Shown: positions 9,001-16,278 of the stretch, piece after piece
Position numbering within the stretch: position 1 is the first letter of the stretch
How the letters are laid out: each line of letters starts with the position of its first letter
Source: Pirellula sp.
GTDB lineage: Bacteria > Planctomycetota > Planctomycetia > Pirellulales > Pirellulaceae
Length of the DNA: 50,149 nucleotides
Reading direction: 5' to 3'
Assembly: GCA_021300155.1 (NCBI GenBank)
Contig: JAJTID010000040.1
Span: 1-50,149 of the forward strand
Made by a program: the position numbers and the translations under genes
Notes under the pieces: model-generated
The model's input: the letters and a program-made list of their open reading frames with translations, nothing else
The model's database searches: none
Told to the model about the DNA's origin: nothing

Positions 9001-11616
9001 CTGGGTGAAGAAAATCTGAAGCTGATTTCCCTTGGCTCCAGACTTCACCGCTTCAAAACTCAAGCTCAATGGAACGGTAGATCCGAACGATGTGCTTGCA
9101 ACCGCTTGCTTTTGACGGAAAAGAGAAATATTCGTGTTGAGTGGACTGCTATTGCCTAGACGCTGCGCGTAGGTTTCCGCTGTCAACAATCCAACTTGAC
9201 CTGAGGAGCCTAGATCCACCTCGAATCGATAAAGATCGATGTCCGTGCCATCTGGACGGTGAATGAATCGACCGTGCAATATGTCTTGATTGCCGGGATA
9301 AACGGGTTCGTAGCGTTCATCACTCGCCGTCAGTTGGACGTCGTTAATATCGGTCAATGGCCCCGAACCTGCGAGGAACACTGGGTCCAATCGCATCAAT
9401 GTCGTCTCTGGTAGATCACCCGCGTGATGCAATCCCAATGCCATACCAACCGCTGCAGCCATGGTGCGGGAGTAACTGGCGCCGTACTCGGTTCCCCATG
9501 TGTTGGTTGCCGAAAGAACAATCAAGGAGTTCTGGAAGCTCGTATCAATACGAACTCCGAAATTCCCTTCGTTCTGGAACTGCGTGCCGCCGATAGGAAG
9601 AATGCCACTGACTGGCCCGGATGCAATCGTAAGACCGATGTCAGCAGTTTCGATAAACTGAACACCAACATACTTGGACCACAGGGCCAAAACTTCTCGC
9701 GCTCGTGCACGCTGCTCCGCATTGATGGCGTTGGCCATCGGAAGCCCAGTATTCGTTGTTGCGTAGGTCGCTCGGAAATTGTAATAGATGGTCGTAATAC
9801 CATCGATCTTGTCCGCGCCAAAACTTGCGTTAACGTGATCCTCAAATCCAGTTGTCAAGTTTTGTGCCAAACGACGATGCGCTGCATCATCACTCGCGCC
9901 TTGCAAGTCCAACAGATATCGTTCAGGCTCTATGGCCGACGAAAGTACAAGACTGGTTTGCGAGGTCAAAGCGGAACCGATCGTCCCAAGATTCAATGAC
10001 GTATCGAATGTGCTCCCCAATCCCAACAAGTTCACCGGCGAATAGGCCAAGCTCTTGTTACTAACAATGGTAGAGAAATTGCTTCCTGGCTCAAAATCAA
10101 CGCTCACCAAAGCGGATGCAGGAATGGAGTTTCGTATCGCATCAACGAACTCTTGGGCTGTTACGACAGCACCACCAAAGTTCACTGTCACGGAACGAAC
10201 ACCAGTGGTGACTGCTAGCCCATTGCTACCACTGTTCGTTACGATCACCTGAACGCCGCTACCCGCTTCACCTACTTGGACAGATGTGAATCGAACCTTC
10301 ACCGCACCATTCGAATTCAAATCCGAGATAGCAGTCGCGGCCGCTTCTTGTCGCGCTGGCGGCAACGGAGCCGTTTCACGCGTTCCGATTCGAAGACGGA
10401 ACGTCGATGCACCTGCACTGGAACCTGGCAGATCATTGATGTCTCGGTCGAAAATCAATGTTGCAGTATTGGCGGCTGCGTTGTAGGTAACCGCTGTTGG
10501 ATTGAAGAACAAATCGTCGGTGTTACGAACGGTGTTCGACGTGAAGATAAGTTGATAGAACTCAGGGTTCTCCACACTGCGTGCCGTTGGGCGTCCAGCC
10601 GCATCGTTCTCGACCAACAGTTTGTCATTGTCAAAATAGACGACAATGGTATCTCTCTGCTGCTGCAACTGACCATTCACTCGATAGGTCGGCTGGGGGA
10701 CGACCGAGACCACTTGCGGCCCGAGATCCAGTCGGAAATCGATCGTGTCTTTGCGAGTTCTGTCAAGAGACGGCTTGAACAAATTCCCCGGTGCCGATCC
10801 TTCCGGAACGTTTCGAAGCCCGACAATGCCTAGTCCTGGATCATCGAATCCAAAAATCTCGATTCGGTAGTTATCATCCTTCAGTGCTTCCGCAAATCGA
10901 ACGGTCACTTCGTTTTGATCAGGCGCTTGGCCGACCAATACCGACCCTGGAACAACGACGGAATCATTTGTGCTACTGAGAACGATTGGTGAGTAGCTCG
11001 ATGGAGAATTGGCTCCGATACGAGTCGATCCGAGACCACCATGAATCTTCGCTCGAACAGCACCATTCAACGCAGTCGAAGTATTGATCGCGTTAACCAA
11101 CTGGTCGGCGGTTGTTGGCGAACCACTGTTGCTATTCAATACCAAAGAAATCGTATTACCACTGAGCCCTACGGTTGGCGGAGAGTTGATGAGCAAATCT
11201 CGCGTCGTGACATTCATCGTGAACGACCGGCCCGGCTCCGTCGCAGTGAACTGAATGTTCACTCGCCCCGTGCTGCCAAAGTCGCTCGTAGCGCTGGCTA
11301 GATCGAACGACCCGTCCCCACCCGCGCGTGTGATGCGAATCCCAGAGACGGTCGAGGCGTCAATGAGCTGGGCATCATCGAAACGAAAGACCAATTCGCG
11401 AGGAGCCTGCGTGAGAACATCGCCGCTCTTTAAAAGCTCGCTCGTGTTCTGCTGGATCCCAATCAGTTGAGGCCCAACCGCCATCAATTGACGAGGCTCC
11501 AACGCCTCAAGAAGATAGCGCCGAAACTTAGTCCGTTTCGATTGGCTATTCCCAATATTCGCGTTCTGATCAGTCTTCGATAGAGAATTCTTGTTGCGAA
11601 ACCAGCGGATGGTCAT
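1..11616 (-). CDS. Giant secreted LEPR-motif protein with degenerate metzincin, beta-helix and C-terminal subtilisin (S8) domains; 3' end outside window
   Basis: One open frame runs from the ATG at 11616 to the window edge (at least 3872 codons), so the gene is partial at its 3' end. The N-terminus carries LEPRQLM at residues 39-45, the planctomycete LEPRxLL-type motif found on very large surface or exported proteins. Residues about 590-753 look like a matrixin/reprolysin-type metalloprotease domain with the zinc motif lost. PPC-like segments follow, then right-handed beta-helix blocks with WGGI and DDTDIVHV repeats, and two tandem FnIII-like units (about 1510-1710). Residues about 3408-3475 resemble an S8 prodomain. 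The subtilisin domain has Asp3531 (ILDSG), His3586 (HGTHVAG), oxyanion Asn3683 (AAGNS) and Ser3751 (GTSMASPHVAG), so it looks catalytically complete. A PPC-like segment begins after it. Likely an extracellular or cell-surface protein; substrate unknown. Confidence 0.93.
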   Translation of the reverse strand, partial: MTIRWFRNKNSLSKTDQNANIGNSQSKRTKFRRYLLEALEPRQLMAVGPQLIGIQQNTSELLKSGDVLTQAPRELVFRFDDAQLIDASTVSGIRITRAGGDGSFDLASATSDFGSTGRVNIQFTATEPGRSFTMNVTTRDLLINSPPTVGLSGNTISLVLNSNSGSPTTADQLVNAINTSTALNGAVRAKIHGGLGSTRIGANSPSSYSPIVLSSTNDSVVVPGSVLVGQAPDQNEVTVRFAEALKDDNYRIEIFGFDDPGLGIVGLRNVPEGSAPGNLFKPSLDRTRKDTIDFRLDLGPQVVSVVPQPTYRVNGQLQQQRDTIVVYFDNDKLLVENDAAGRPTARSVENPEFYQLIFTSNTVRNTDDLFFNPTAVTYNAAANTATLIFDRDINDLPGSSAGASTFRLRIGTRETAPLPPARQEAAATAISDLNSNGAVKVRFTSVQVGEAGSGVQVIVTNSGSNGLAVTTGVRSVTVNFGGAVVTAQEFVDAIRNSIPASALVSVDFEPGSNFSTIVSNKSLAYSPVNLLGLGSTFDTSLNLGTIGSALTSQTSLVLSSAIEPERYLLDLQGASDDAAHRRLAQNLTTGFEDHVNASFGADKIDGITTIYYNFRATYATTNTGLPMANAINAEQRARAREVLALWSKYVGVQFIETADIGLTIASGPVSGILPIGGTQFQNEGNFGVRIDTSFQNSLIVLSATNTWGTEYGASYSRTMAAAVGMALGLHHAGDLPETTLMRLDPVFLAGSGPLTDINDVQLTASDERYEPVYPGNQDILHGRFIHRPDGTDIDLYRFEVDLGSSGQVGLLTAETYAQRLGNSSPLNTNISLFRQKQAVASTSFGSTVPLSLSFEAVKSGAKGNQLQIFFTQSDKGANVKPTIMAFPNALSIDLNDTAGSESTVQDVIDAINNSPAASSLVRVRLSQGSGTTKVGGNVLTQNPVVLSGGDMELVSQNDDYFSQDSLIKMSLGTGVYFLGVSASGNSDYNGAVANSGFGGQSQGNYELRVTFRAAVDTRDAIQDMVGTEANGVAVGFDGDADGKPGGTHDFWFQTRPLDRVINFNAGGSASLEGRTVTVIGGNGVRNVFEFDTGNGVQPGRFAIPFSPAATANNLASALAAAINGRTQLGVVATAFGSSIRLTGERSITIDSALRLIDVQGKTIFVDKSAGPNADGSLARPFNNISASDVPNAFGAAQPGDIVRIVGNGGNDGNLATVGDNFAYEIGRGLLSGSVLSDGISMDVPRGVTTIIDAGAVFKLRDARIGVGSSNVNIDRSGGVLQVLGAPVLLDANGNAQRTSTGAVANGRVYFTSWLDESIGLDTFLPTTTPTPGNWGGISISRELDVAAGRRDLENEGIFLQHINFADIRFGGGTFNVESVTQTFNPIELLGTRATVTDNVITRSSSAAISALPSSFEETNFNEPRFQTSGSFTSDYDRVGPNIKRNTLLNNSVNGLFIRVDSGLNVPGRFDDTDIVHVLTDNLVVNGNPGGALLDSTVPPSALISLGPNTGGLLQPGFYNYKITFVDRNGYESIPSDPSVTINLLAGQTAVSIASLPGATGDFVERRLYRSQGTGTGPYDLIANLDRNTSTFLDAGQFAGGTLIRDRADVSTVALTEVPGGTLAAGGRFSYRIVMVDAGGREGLASNTTSSIVVSANSSVRLDNLPRTLAGFVGRRVYRSANGGGSPFQLIAELQDGNTSFLDTGANLVGTLAPQSLGVQRPRLNASLVIDPGMVIKSEAARIELTFGANLIAEGLDGLPIVFTSRQDDTVGAGGTFDTNNNRSVSSPAPGDWGGIYAGPTTNVSLDYARIAFGGGVTRLDSTFRAFNALEIHQADARIAHTLFENNANGFGGQGPGTRLGRLSNERATVFVRGAQPVIIDNIFRGNAGSAITIDLNSMTDDFLPDTGRQTGFAERNSSYLANRGPLIRDNRMFNNGLNGLNIRAGQFLTTASIWDDTDIVHVVTEEIFVGNVQHEGGLRLQSAPTESLVVKFDGYGSNFNRNLGAGLTANGQLTSARDRVGGTIHLVGQPGFPVILTSLADDTAGAGLQPDGKPQTDTNNDGIGSVPQAADWRGILLDQYSNDRNVAMVLETEDFAAAAPGPNGFVGTAQVLGVLAANTDSGDENRRLGFVVSGVLSQAEDVDVYSFTGVAGSEIWLDIDHTRNNLDLVIEFLNANGELLARSDNSTFEASDPSLIFTSDLIDRSNVNPLATRTVGTKLTAGNVVKEDGTVNPLDPGMRIRLPGSNGTPGSYFVRVRSASTNADASGAGLSSGSYELQVRLREAQEFAGSTVNYTDIRYATNGVRLRGLPGESPLIGEAGEDESVRDGQIYASNDVATGRGISPFLFNDVNLTIRQDRQIGNRPQYLGNILDTAKGGFSVAGNLSSFRDVDFYAFQVNQQDIVGNLLGGHASVVFDLDYAVGLNRPDTSINIFVEEPSSRFGIQYRLIYSSDSSNIADDQGRPLSISDVADLSRGSTGTADPFVGPIALPEGNYLVAISSAAYQPRAKLLSPANVKPISSIRRIVDENAIAGVTTADLPVVQNFLPANRTIGVSGVLTSAKTFDLGAYAAADLPNLYLDYSSLGGTFEVFIRESSGAEFAVASSTDASLLRLTPGANSSVKIPLSSINARPAGGGLVTRSFAGQDGLSLVFRGPNGTRIDNVIIGFAERGESVGVANEPILLGQGNIFAPAGLQGNPLFPPFLRGAPGSFVQTRPFTLTTYDPFFDGPQVAFDYEVFNGQMDVFVVDADDPFFQVRIATTVNQNLQGATLLVTGRPASAVIDISQYGTNFATGQDRRLQVEFRARNDDPSRTVIRNVHIQLLNGARVGSGEPNPTFAVVPVPSTTVTTGAYQLEVRLGDQFFNSNSTGGPTLTKSIDTNDRLAEQITLVAPAGSVLTDGDRFTLSDGGRLITFEFSTDANVGLGNVPVRFTPTDANFVVARAIRDAVNSSGVQAQFQGNIRAASSNGVVSGTSGRDAKVDLHGSAYFNSVQSINPAGRVSVIFHQGVSDRNIRREQSQVIIQNSYIRESRDYGIFSEAPARLQDPRDVIDPFDFFDDRNSVSLQNIPKVAGTQAVRNLLQPNNSVQGGLVPGIVVQNNVLEEGGLGGVIIQGETPIWMISPGRVPYTFNADPNAALADYNPFVNTPAPTHFGGFIDDGDVLVIDADRTRVRLEFEDLAGGGTGNPIAGSGQVEGNGVSPDSSVGWYRDTGGSFYQRLTCTNCTAFATNAYETMHALRDSINSSLLISNGTTQTITATVAESLLGPDPFAPDSRFSIGYPEYFNRPALYLEGVSTLQWQDFPLDNTVLGFLNPFDIRQLDLGEIPQPQARIVNNTIIGRDGRASFHSDSATVESNDTIATATQTLQGTAHNPLFYSDVGMIGNGLSNSASSSAGTGSGSGGTTSSGTSFRADQFLVQFIEGVSVARQAEILAAEGLQVIKRFDFINTLLVGVTPTQNTVVKIESLNQLPEVEKAERDPIYTAARVPNDIQYPQQWHYNNVGQTGGVVDADIDLPEAWDTFVGSSQTVIAILDSGVDYNHPDLRANMWVNPGEIAGDGIDNDGNGYVDDIHGIDTANRDSDPMDDTGHGTHVAGTTAAVGNNSIGVSGVSWNSKIMALKVLGLGGGSAAGIIEAVNYMVTMKTRFGINIVVSNNSYGGGGFNQAFMNAIQASIDAGIPFVAAAGNSSIDNDVFATYPATYPLDGIIAVAASDNRDRNAGFTHFGRTTVDLSAPGVDILSTTLGGGYGINSGTSMASPHVAGVVALLAGYAPNATVSQLKSAILLGADPIAAMDGTTVTGARLNAAKSLFLIGSGDPRITNRDVDIYQFKLGVGERAIIDIDSAGSGLDSYLQIFDSRGVAQTFTNAFGERRTFS

Positions 11617-12031
11617 CACCAACCCTCAGTGCAAAGGTAGCTTGAACTCCCAGGGCCAAAACAAGCCCAGGGAAATGACGAGTTTGTATGTCTCGCAAGG
11701 TCAAATAAAGGCGTCGGTTTTCACCTTGCCTTTGTCCAGCCCGCGAGAACTCACGTTGTCGAGTATAATTAGCCTGGGTTTGGATGCAAATTTGTCCGCT
11801 TCAGGCAAACCCTCCCGCCCACGAAACACCCCCCATTCCGGGTGCGCCCTGTGGCCTAGATTTTTGCATGAGCAAGTAAATTCTTCCATTCCAGCCCAAA
11901 ATAACCAATCAAACAGTGCACAACGGAACGGTTTTGCAGAGCTTGACGTCGATTTGGATGATACGAGTGGCGTTTAGTTCCCCCGGGAATGAGTGGAAAA
12001 TTCACCGGAACAATTAAAGAAATAATTTTGA
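11617..12031. other. Gene-free divergent interval
   Basis: About 415 nt lie between the giant minus-strand gene and the plus-strand gene at 12032. Short open frames here have no recognisable protein features. Apart from the possible promoter for the giant gene, and a short GCCCAGGG / CCCAGGGCC similarity near 11650-11670, I see nothing definable. Confidence 0.6.
11762..11789 (-). promoter_or_regulatory. Possible sigma70-like promoter for the giant protease gene
   Basis: On the minus strand, TTGCAT (11789-11784) and TATACT (11767-11762) are separated by 16 bp, about 145 nt upstream of the ATG at 11616. Both hexamers are close to the -35/-10 consensus. This is pattern matching only, in a gene-free interval; planctomycete promoters are not well enough characterised for more confidence. 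Confidence 0.28.
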
Positions 12032-12460
12032 ATGCGTTTTAGCGTCCTCCGACATACCCTCCCCACGCCCAGCATCCGGGGATCTCATTGGGATCTCCTA
12101 CTCCAATTTGCGGACTACCTATCGGAAGATGAAAGATCCCTCTACTGCTTCGAATTACACTTCCCGCCAGACCAATGGTCAGTACTAGCTGCATCGCAAT
12201 TACCGAACCATCGAGCTGTCTATCTGCATTACTCCGGCCCCATTTCGCATGGCAGAGGTTCCGTGGAACTCGTGTTGGGAGGCAACATCCACTGGCTCTC
12301 CAAATGCGAGAATTGCTATGAGTTCGAACTGATTCCGGATTCGCATCCTATACCACTGAACTGGAACGCCAATGGGCAACGATTCCAACTATCCCGTCAA
12401 GATAAAGAAGAATGGTCACTCTACCTCTGCAAGGGGCAGCCATCAGGCCAGGGAGGGTAA
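12032..12460 (+). CDS. Small LigD 3'-phosphoesterase-like protein
   Basis: 142 aa. The pattern RHT (His8), GSHWDLLLQ (His19, Asp21), then LPNHRAVYLHYSGPI (His60) and GRGSV resembles the LigD N-terminal phosphoesterase fold. In that family an N-terminal His, an HYD motif, a DHP-type His and a YxxFEGxIPxxxYGxGxV stretch line the active site. The Arg/Glu that follow HYD in LigD are Leu/Gln here, so activity is uncertain. Planctomycetes carry standalone short versions with HWDL and YLDYEGPVSGxRG motifs, which this fits. The ATG at 12032 has only a weak AAAGAA upstream. There is no ligase, polymerase or Ku gene nearby. It converges with prfC. The family call is by motif only. Confidence 0.6.
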   Translation: MRFSVLRHTLPTPSIRGSHWDLLLQFADYLSEDERSLYCFELHFPPDQWSVLAASQLPNHRAVYLHYSGPISHGRGSVELVLGGNIHWLSKCENCYEFELIPDSHPIPLNWNANGQRFQLSRQDKEEWSLYLCKGQPSGQGG

Positions 12461-12774
12461 CCGAAAAGGATACGCCGTAGGCAAAAGGCTTATCCCAACC
12501 GGGAGCGTGCGAGAGGGACGGAAGGAGCCGCAATGCCTGTCGAAATCCTACTAAACACGCGAATAGCTCGAGATGGGTGGCCGTTTTAGGCATGCGTAAA
12601 TTCCAGCCGGGACAGAATAAGGTGGGAAAGTGTTTTGCGTGATCGCTGTTGGTTTCAGCGTTTGACATTCCTGTGTTTGTGGGAATTCAATTGCTAATAC
12701 GAGTGACGCTATAAGCACTTGTTTTCTTCACTGGCGGAGCTAACCGTGAGTCGATCACACTGGAGAACGCGTCA
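12461..12774. other. Gene-free interval, possible dispersed repeat or structured element
   Basis: This stretch lies between the LigD-PE-like gene and the prfC stop codon. It is GC-rich and purine-rich at first (about 12470-12540). It has an apparent open frame on the minus strand (about 12350-12668) with no domain signature and unlikely composition. I could not assign a coding or RNA function. It could be a dispersed intergenic element. Confidence 0.4.
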
Positions 12775-12808
12775 TTCATTTGCTGCTATTATTCATTTGC
12801 CGCTATTA
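12775..12808. repeat. 17-bp tandem duplication spanning the prfC stop codon
   Basis: Two adjacent 17-bp copies, 12775-12791 and 12792-12808, of TTCATTTGCTGCTATTA differ at one position (T/C at the tenth base). The second copy includes TTA at 12806-12808, which is the prfC stop codon on the minus strand; the first copy repeats that stop. The duplication therefore does not alter the protein. Confidence 0.9.
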
Positions 12809-14503
12809 TTTTGGACTTATGGTTTCGGAGTCGTGGCGTCGAATCGAATGGACTACGATTCCAGGGTTTTCTCGCTCTAAAAATTTGAGATCCCATTCCG
12901 ATTGCAGCAACACGGCATTGTAACCGAATTGGTCTGTAACCCATTTGCCCGCGTAAGGCAACGTTAGCTCTGAGTCCTTCGGGATATCGACCCATCGCGC
13001 TACTTTGAACGATCGCCAATTCAGTTTGGATGGTGCGTTGTATTCCGATTGAAGCCTGAATTGAACAACGTCGAACTGAAGCTCCCCTACAGCCCCGAGT
13101 ATCATCTCTCGTCTCGTAGCCTTGGCGTCGTAGAACATTTGGATTGCCCCTTCTTCTACGAGTTGTGCTAAGCCGCGGTCGAACTGCTTGCGTCGGCTCG
13201 TGTCTGCGCATTCCAACACCGCAAAGAACTCTGGAGAAAACTGAGGCAAACCCTCGTAGTTCACGATAGGCCCTTCACACAACGTGTCGCCCAATCGGAA
13301 CTCGCCGGGACAAATCACACCAATGATGTCGCCAGGAAATGCTTCGTCGATCGTGATTCGTTCTTGACCGAAAATACGCATCGCGCGAGCAAGCCGGATC
13401 TTGCGACCGGATCGTGCAATCGAAACTTCCATGTCGCGTTGAAACCGACCAGAACAAACGCGTACAAATGCGACCCGATCTCGGTGCCTCGGATCCAAGT
13501 TTGCTTGAATCTTGAAAATGAACCCTGAGAAGTTTTGGTCATCAATTTCTCCTTGGTGAGCCAACGTCGCTTGATTGCTCGGCGGCGGACATAGTTTCAA
13601 GAAGCCGTGCAAAAAGTGCTCCACCCCAAAGTTGGTCAACGCGCTACCGAAGAATACAGGCGTTTGTTCACCTGCCATAAACTTTTCGCGATCAAACTCG
13701 TCACCCGCGGTTCGCACTAAATCGATTTCTTCTTGGGTTGACTCGATTAACTCTGGACGAAATGACTCCGCCAATTCCGTATCATCCCATGATAGAACTT
13801 TGGATGCGCTGCGTCGTGAGCTTTGGCGATCTTGAAACAGGTGAATATCGTCTGTATGCAAATCGACGATCCCACCAAACTCAGCTCCCGCACCGATCGG
13901 CCAATTCTGCGGAATTGGCGTCAAAGAAAATCGTCGCTCGATCTCCTCCAAAATCTCAAATGGAACTCGCCCGGGTCGGTCCACTTTGTTCACAAACGTG
14001 ATGATCGGGATCTTGCGCAAATGGCAAACTTGAAAGAGCTTTTCTGTTTGCGTTTCAATCCCTTTCGCCATATCAATCACCATGACAGCGGCGTCGGCTG
14101 CCATCAATGTTCGATACGTGTCTTCGCTAAAGTCATGGTGCCCTGGCGTGTCAAGCAAATTGACTTGGCATCCAGCGAACTCGAAGCTAAGTGCTGTCGA
14201 ACTTACTGAGATTCCCCGTTGCTTTTCCAGTTCCATCCAGTCGGAGGTTGCTGACTTTTGCGTTTTTCGACCTCGAACAGCACCCGCGACGTCGATCGAA
14301 CCACCGAACAGCAAAAGCTTCTCGGTTAATGTGGTTTTTCCAGCATCCGGGTGAGAAATAATCGCAAACGTTCGCCGACGAAGCCGCTGAACGGCCGGAT
14401 CATGAGCCTCGTGGCCCGCCAATGGTCGATCGAGCAATGGTCGTTCAATTATGGACGGACGGGTGGAGATAGTACCGTCTGGTAGGTTTTCTGCTGTACT
14501 CAT
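12806..14503 (-). CDS. prfC: Peptide chain release factor 3 (RF3)
   Basis: 565 aa translational GTPase that recycles RF1/RF2 from the ribosome after peptide release. Visible motifs: P-loop SHPDAGKT (residues 50-57), switch-region EKQRGISVSS, DTPGHHDFSEDTYRT (G3), and FVNKVDRPGR (G4). The SDWMELEKQRGIS and DPRHRDRVAFVRV segments are diagnostic of RF3 rather than EF-G. It is about 35 residues longer than the E. coli protein, the excess being an N-terminal extension before RRTFAIISHPDAG. The ATG at 14503 (reverse) is the furthest start in frame; a later start is possible but no in-frame Met lies between residues 1 and the P-loop. It is divergent from the sulfatase gene. Confidence 0.97.
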   Translation of the reverse strand: MSTAENLPDGTISTRPSIIERPLLDRPLAGHEAHDPAVQRLRRRTFAIISHPDAGKTTLTEKLLLFGGSIDVAGAVRGRKTQKSATSDWMELEKQRGISVSSTALSFEFAGCQVNLLDTPGHHDFSEDTYRTLMAADAAVMVIDMAKGIETQTEKLFQVCHLRKIPIITFVNKVDRPGRVPFEILEEIERRFSLTPIPQNWPIGAGAEFGGIVDLHTDDIHLFQDRQSSRRSASKVLSWDDTELAESFRPELIESTQEEIDLVRTAGDEFDREKFMAGEQTPVFFGSALTNFGVEHFLHGFLKLCPPPSNQATLAHQGEIDDQNFSGFIFKIQANLDPRHRDRVAFVRVCSGRFQRDMEVSIARSGRKIRLARAMRIFGQERITIDEAFPGDIIGVICPGEFRLGDTLCEGPIVNYEGLPQFSPEFFAVLECADTSRRKQFDRGLAQLVEEGAIQMFYDAKATRREMILGAVGELQFDVVQFRLQSEYNAPSKLNWRSFKVARWVDIPKDSELTLPYAGKWVTDQFGYNAVLLQSEWDLKFLERENPGIVVHSIRRHDSETISPK

Positions 14504-14724
14504 ACTGCATTTCTATGGCACCTTTCCGTGAAGGTCAATCGCATACTCACCCGTTGCAAATCTTCTTCGTCTCAAGGGAGCATGCACATGGGCAACTTTC
14601 CGAGCAGAGACGCATTCATCGGTTTCGAGTTGATATCATTGATGTTCACGAATACTTCCTCCAGTCTTCCTTTCCGTCCAAAATCGGAACCATGATTTCT
14701 AATCCTTTTTCAGGGGCATCTTCG

Positions 14725-16278
14725 ATGAAACGAAGTTTACCATCCTCGTCTTCCCGTCCTTTCCTTCCTTTTTGCATCTTTTTGCTAACGGTCGGTCTGC
14801 GGGTGTCTGGGGTATATGCGGCCGATCGTCCGAATATTCTCTTCATCGCCATCGATGATCAAAACGACTGGATCGGTCCGATGGGAGGCCATCCCATGGC
14901 CAAGACGCCTAATTTGGACAAACTAGCAAGTCGAGGCACATGCTTTCTCAACGCTCATTGCAACGCTCCGCTTTGCAATCCATCGCGAACAAGCCTATTG
15001 TTGGGATTACGACCTACTACCACCGGTATCTATGGCTTAGCTCCTTGGTTTCGGACGTTGCCTGAGTGGAAAGATCGTGTTGCATTGCCGCAACACTTCG
15101 CCAATCACGGGTATCGGACTGCGGCGACAGGAAAAATCTATCACGGAGGAACAGGTGGTGGAGGTAATCGGCCGAACGCCAAAAAAGGAAGCAACCCTAC
15201 CGTTCTCCCCGAGTTCCAAGTGACGGCACCTTTTGGTGGCGTTGGCACCAAGCCGCCGAAAAAACTCATTGGGGAGACGCCGATGGGTAACAACCCTCTG
15301 ATGGACTGGGGGGTTTGGCCACTGGATAACGATGACACGCAAAAAGGAGATTATCAAGTCGCGTCATGGACGTTGGAGCAGATCAAGTCAGCTCCGCGAG
15401 ATCAACCCTTCTTCATCGCGGCAGGTTTTTTTCTTCCCCACGTCCCGTGCTATGCAACACAAAAATGGTTCGACCTCTATCCGGATGACGATAGCGTTTT
15501 GCCAACCGTGCTAGAGGGAGATCGCTCCGATACACCTCGATTCTCGTGGTATATCCATTGGGAGCTTCCCGAGCCTAGATTGAAATGGGTGAAAGAAAAC
15601 AACCAGTGGAGGAACTTGGTTCGCAGCTATTTAGCAAGCACTAGCTTTGTCGATGCGCAAATCGGACGTTTGCTTGCCGCATTGGAAGAATCAGGGCACG
15701 CGGAGAACACGATTGTGGTTGTCTGGGGTGACCATGGGTGGCACCTTGGAGAAAAAGAGATCACGGGTAAGAACACGCTCTGGGACGATGGCACTCGCGT
15801 TCCTCTTCTTTTTGCAGGCCCTGGAATCGGTCAGGGAAAACGCTGTACACAACCAGCCGAGCTCCTTGACATTTATCCGACGCTCATCGATTTGACTGGT
15901 GTCTCGCCGCGAAATGATTTGGAGGGACTCAGTCTCATACCTCAACTCAAGGATGCGACGACCAAGCGGGAACGCCCTGCCATCACTAGCCACAATCAAG
16001 GAAACCATGGCATTCGAAGCGAGCGTTGGAGATACATTCACTATGCCGACGGGAGCGAGGAACTGTACGATATGGTTGCCGATCCGAACGAATGGAAGAA
16101 TCTCGCTGGTGATCCCTCGATGGCAACGATTATTGCGGAGCACAAGAAATGGTTACCCAAGATCGATTTACCTCCCGCGCCCAACAGTGCCAATCGCGTT
16201 CTGACGTACGACCAAAAAACGGATGAAGCTGTTTGGGAAGGGAAGACGATCCGACGCAGCGATCCGATTCCGCAGTAA
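14725..16278 (+). CDS. Secreted sulfatase, iduronate-2-sulfatase-like
   Basis: About 517 aa, hydrolysing sulfate esters, probably of sulfated polysaccharide. The FGly-forming motif is CNPSRTS (Cys84 from this start, codon 14974), the Cys type requiring formylglycine-generating enzyme. The metal-binding start IAIDDQNDW, RPTTTGIYG, GKIYHGG and WGDHGWHLGEK segments are typical of the iduronate-2-sulfatase group (S1_7-like). An N-terminal signal peptide (KRS..., then FCIFLLTVGL, AADRP) precedes the domain. The start at 14725 is preferred because AGGGG lies 8 nt upstream; an ATG at 14692 (528 aa) is the alternative, and the frame stays open to 14515 without plausible start features. Likely periplasmic or exported. 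Confidence 0.94.
   Translation: MKRSLPSSSSRPFLPFCIFLLTVGLRVSGVYAADRPNILFIAIDDQNDWIGPMGGHPMAKTPNLDKLASRGTCFLNAHCNAPLCNPSRTSLLLGLRPTTTGIYGLAPWFRTLPEWKDRVALPQHFANHGYRTAATGKIYHGGTGGGGNRPNAKKGSNPTVLPEFQVTAPFGGVGTKPPKKLIGETPMGNNPLMDWGVWPLDNDDTQKGDYQVASWTLEQIKSAPRDQPFFIAAGFFLPHVPCYATQKWFDLYPDDDSVLPTVLEGDRSDTPRFSWYIHWELPEPRLKWVKENNQWRNLVRSYLASTSFVDAQIGRLLAALEESGHAENTIVVVWGDHGWHLGEKEITGKNTLWDDGTRVPLLFAGPGIGQGKRCTQPAELLDIYPTLIDLTGVSPRNDLEGLSLIPQLKDATTKRERPAITSHNQGNHGIRSERWRYIHYADGSEELYDMVADPNEWKNLAGDPSMATIIAEHKKWLPKIDLPPAPNSANRVLTYDQKTDEAVWEGKTIRRSDPIPQ

Noticed and set aside
349-11977. Many plus-strand open frames of 60-267 codons across the giant minus-strand gene
   Set aside because: They overlap a continuous minus-strand frame with clear subtilisin, PPC and beta-helix motifs and have no domains of their own.
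11591-11977. Plus-strand 128-codon frame between the giant gene and the LigD-PE-like gene
   Set aside because: No domain, signal peptide or ribosome binding site, and it begins inside the start of the giant gene.
14515-14724. N-terminal extension of the sulfatase frame
   Set aside because: The sequence before 14692 lacks signal-peptide features and a ribosome binding site; AGGGG precedes 14725.
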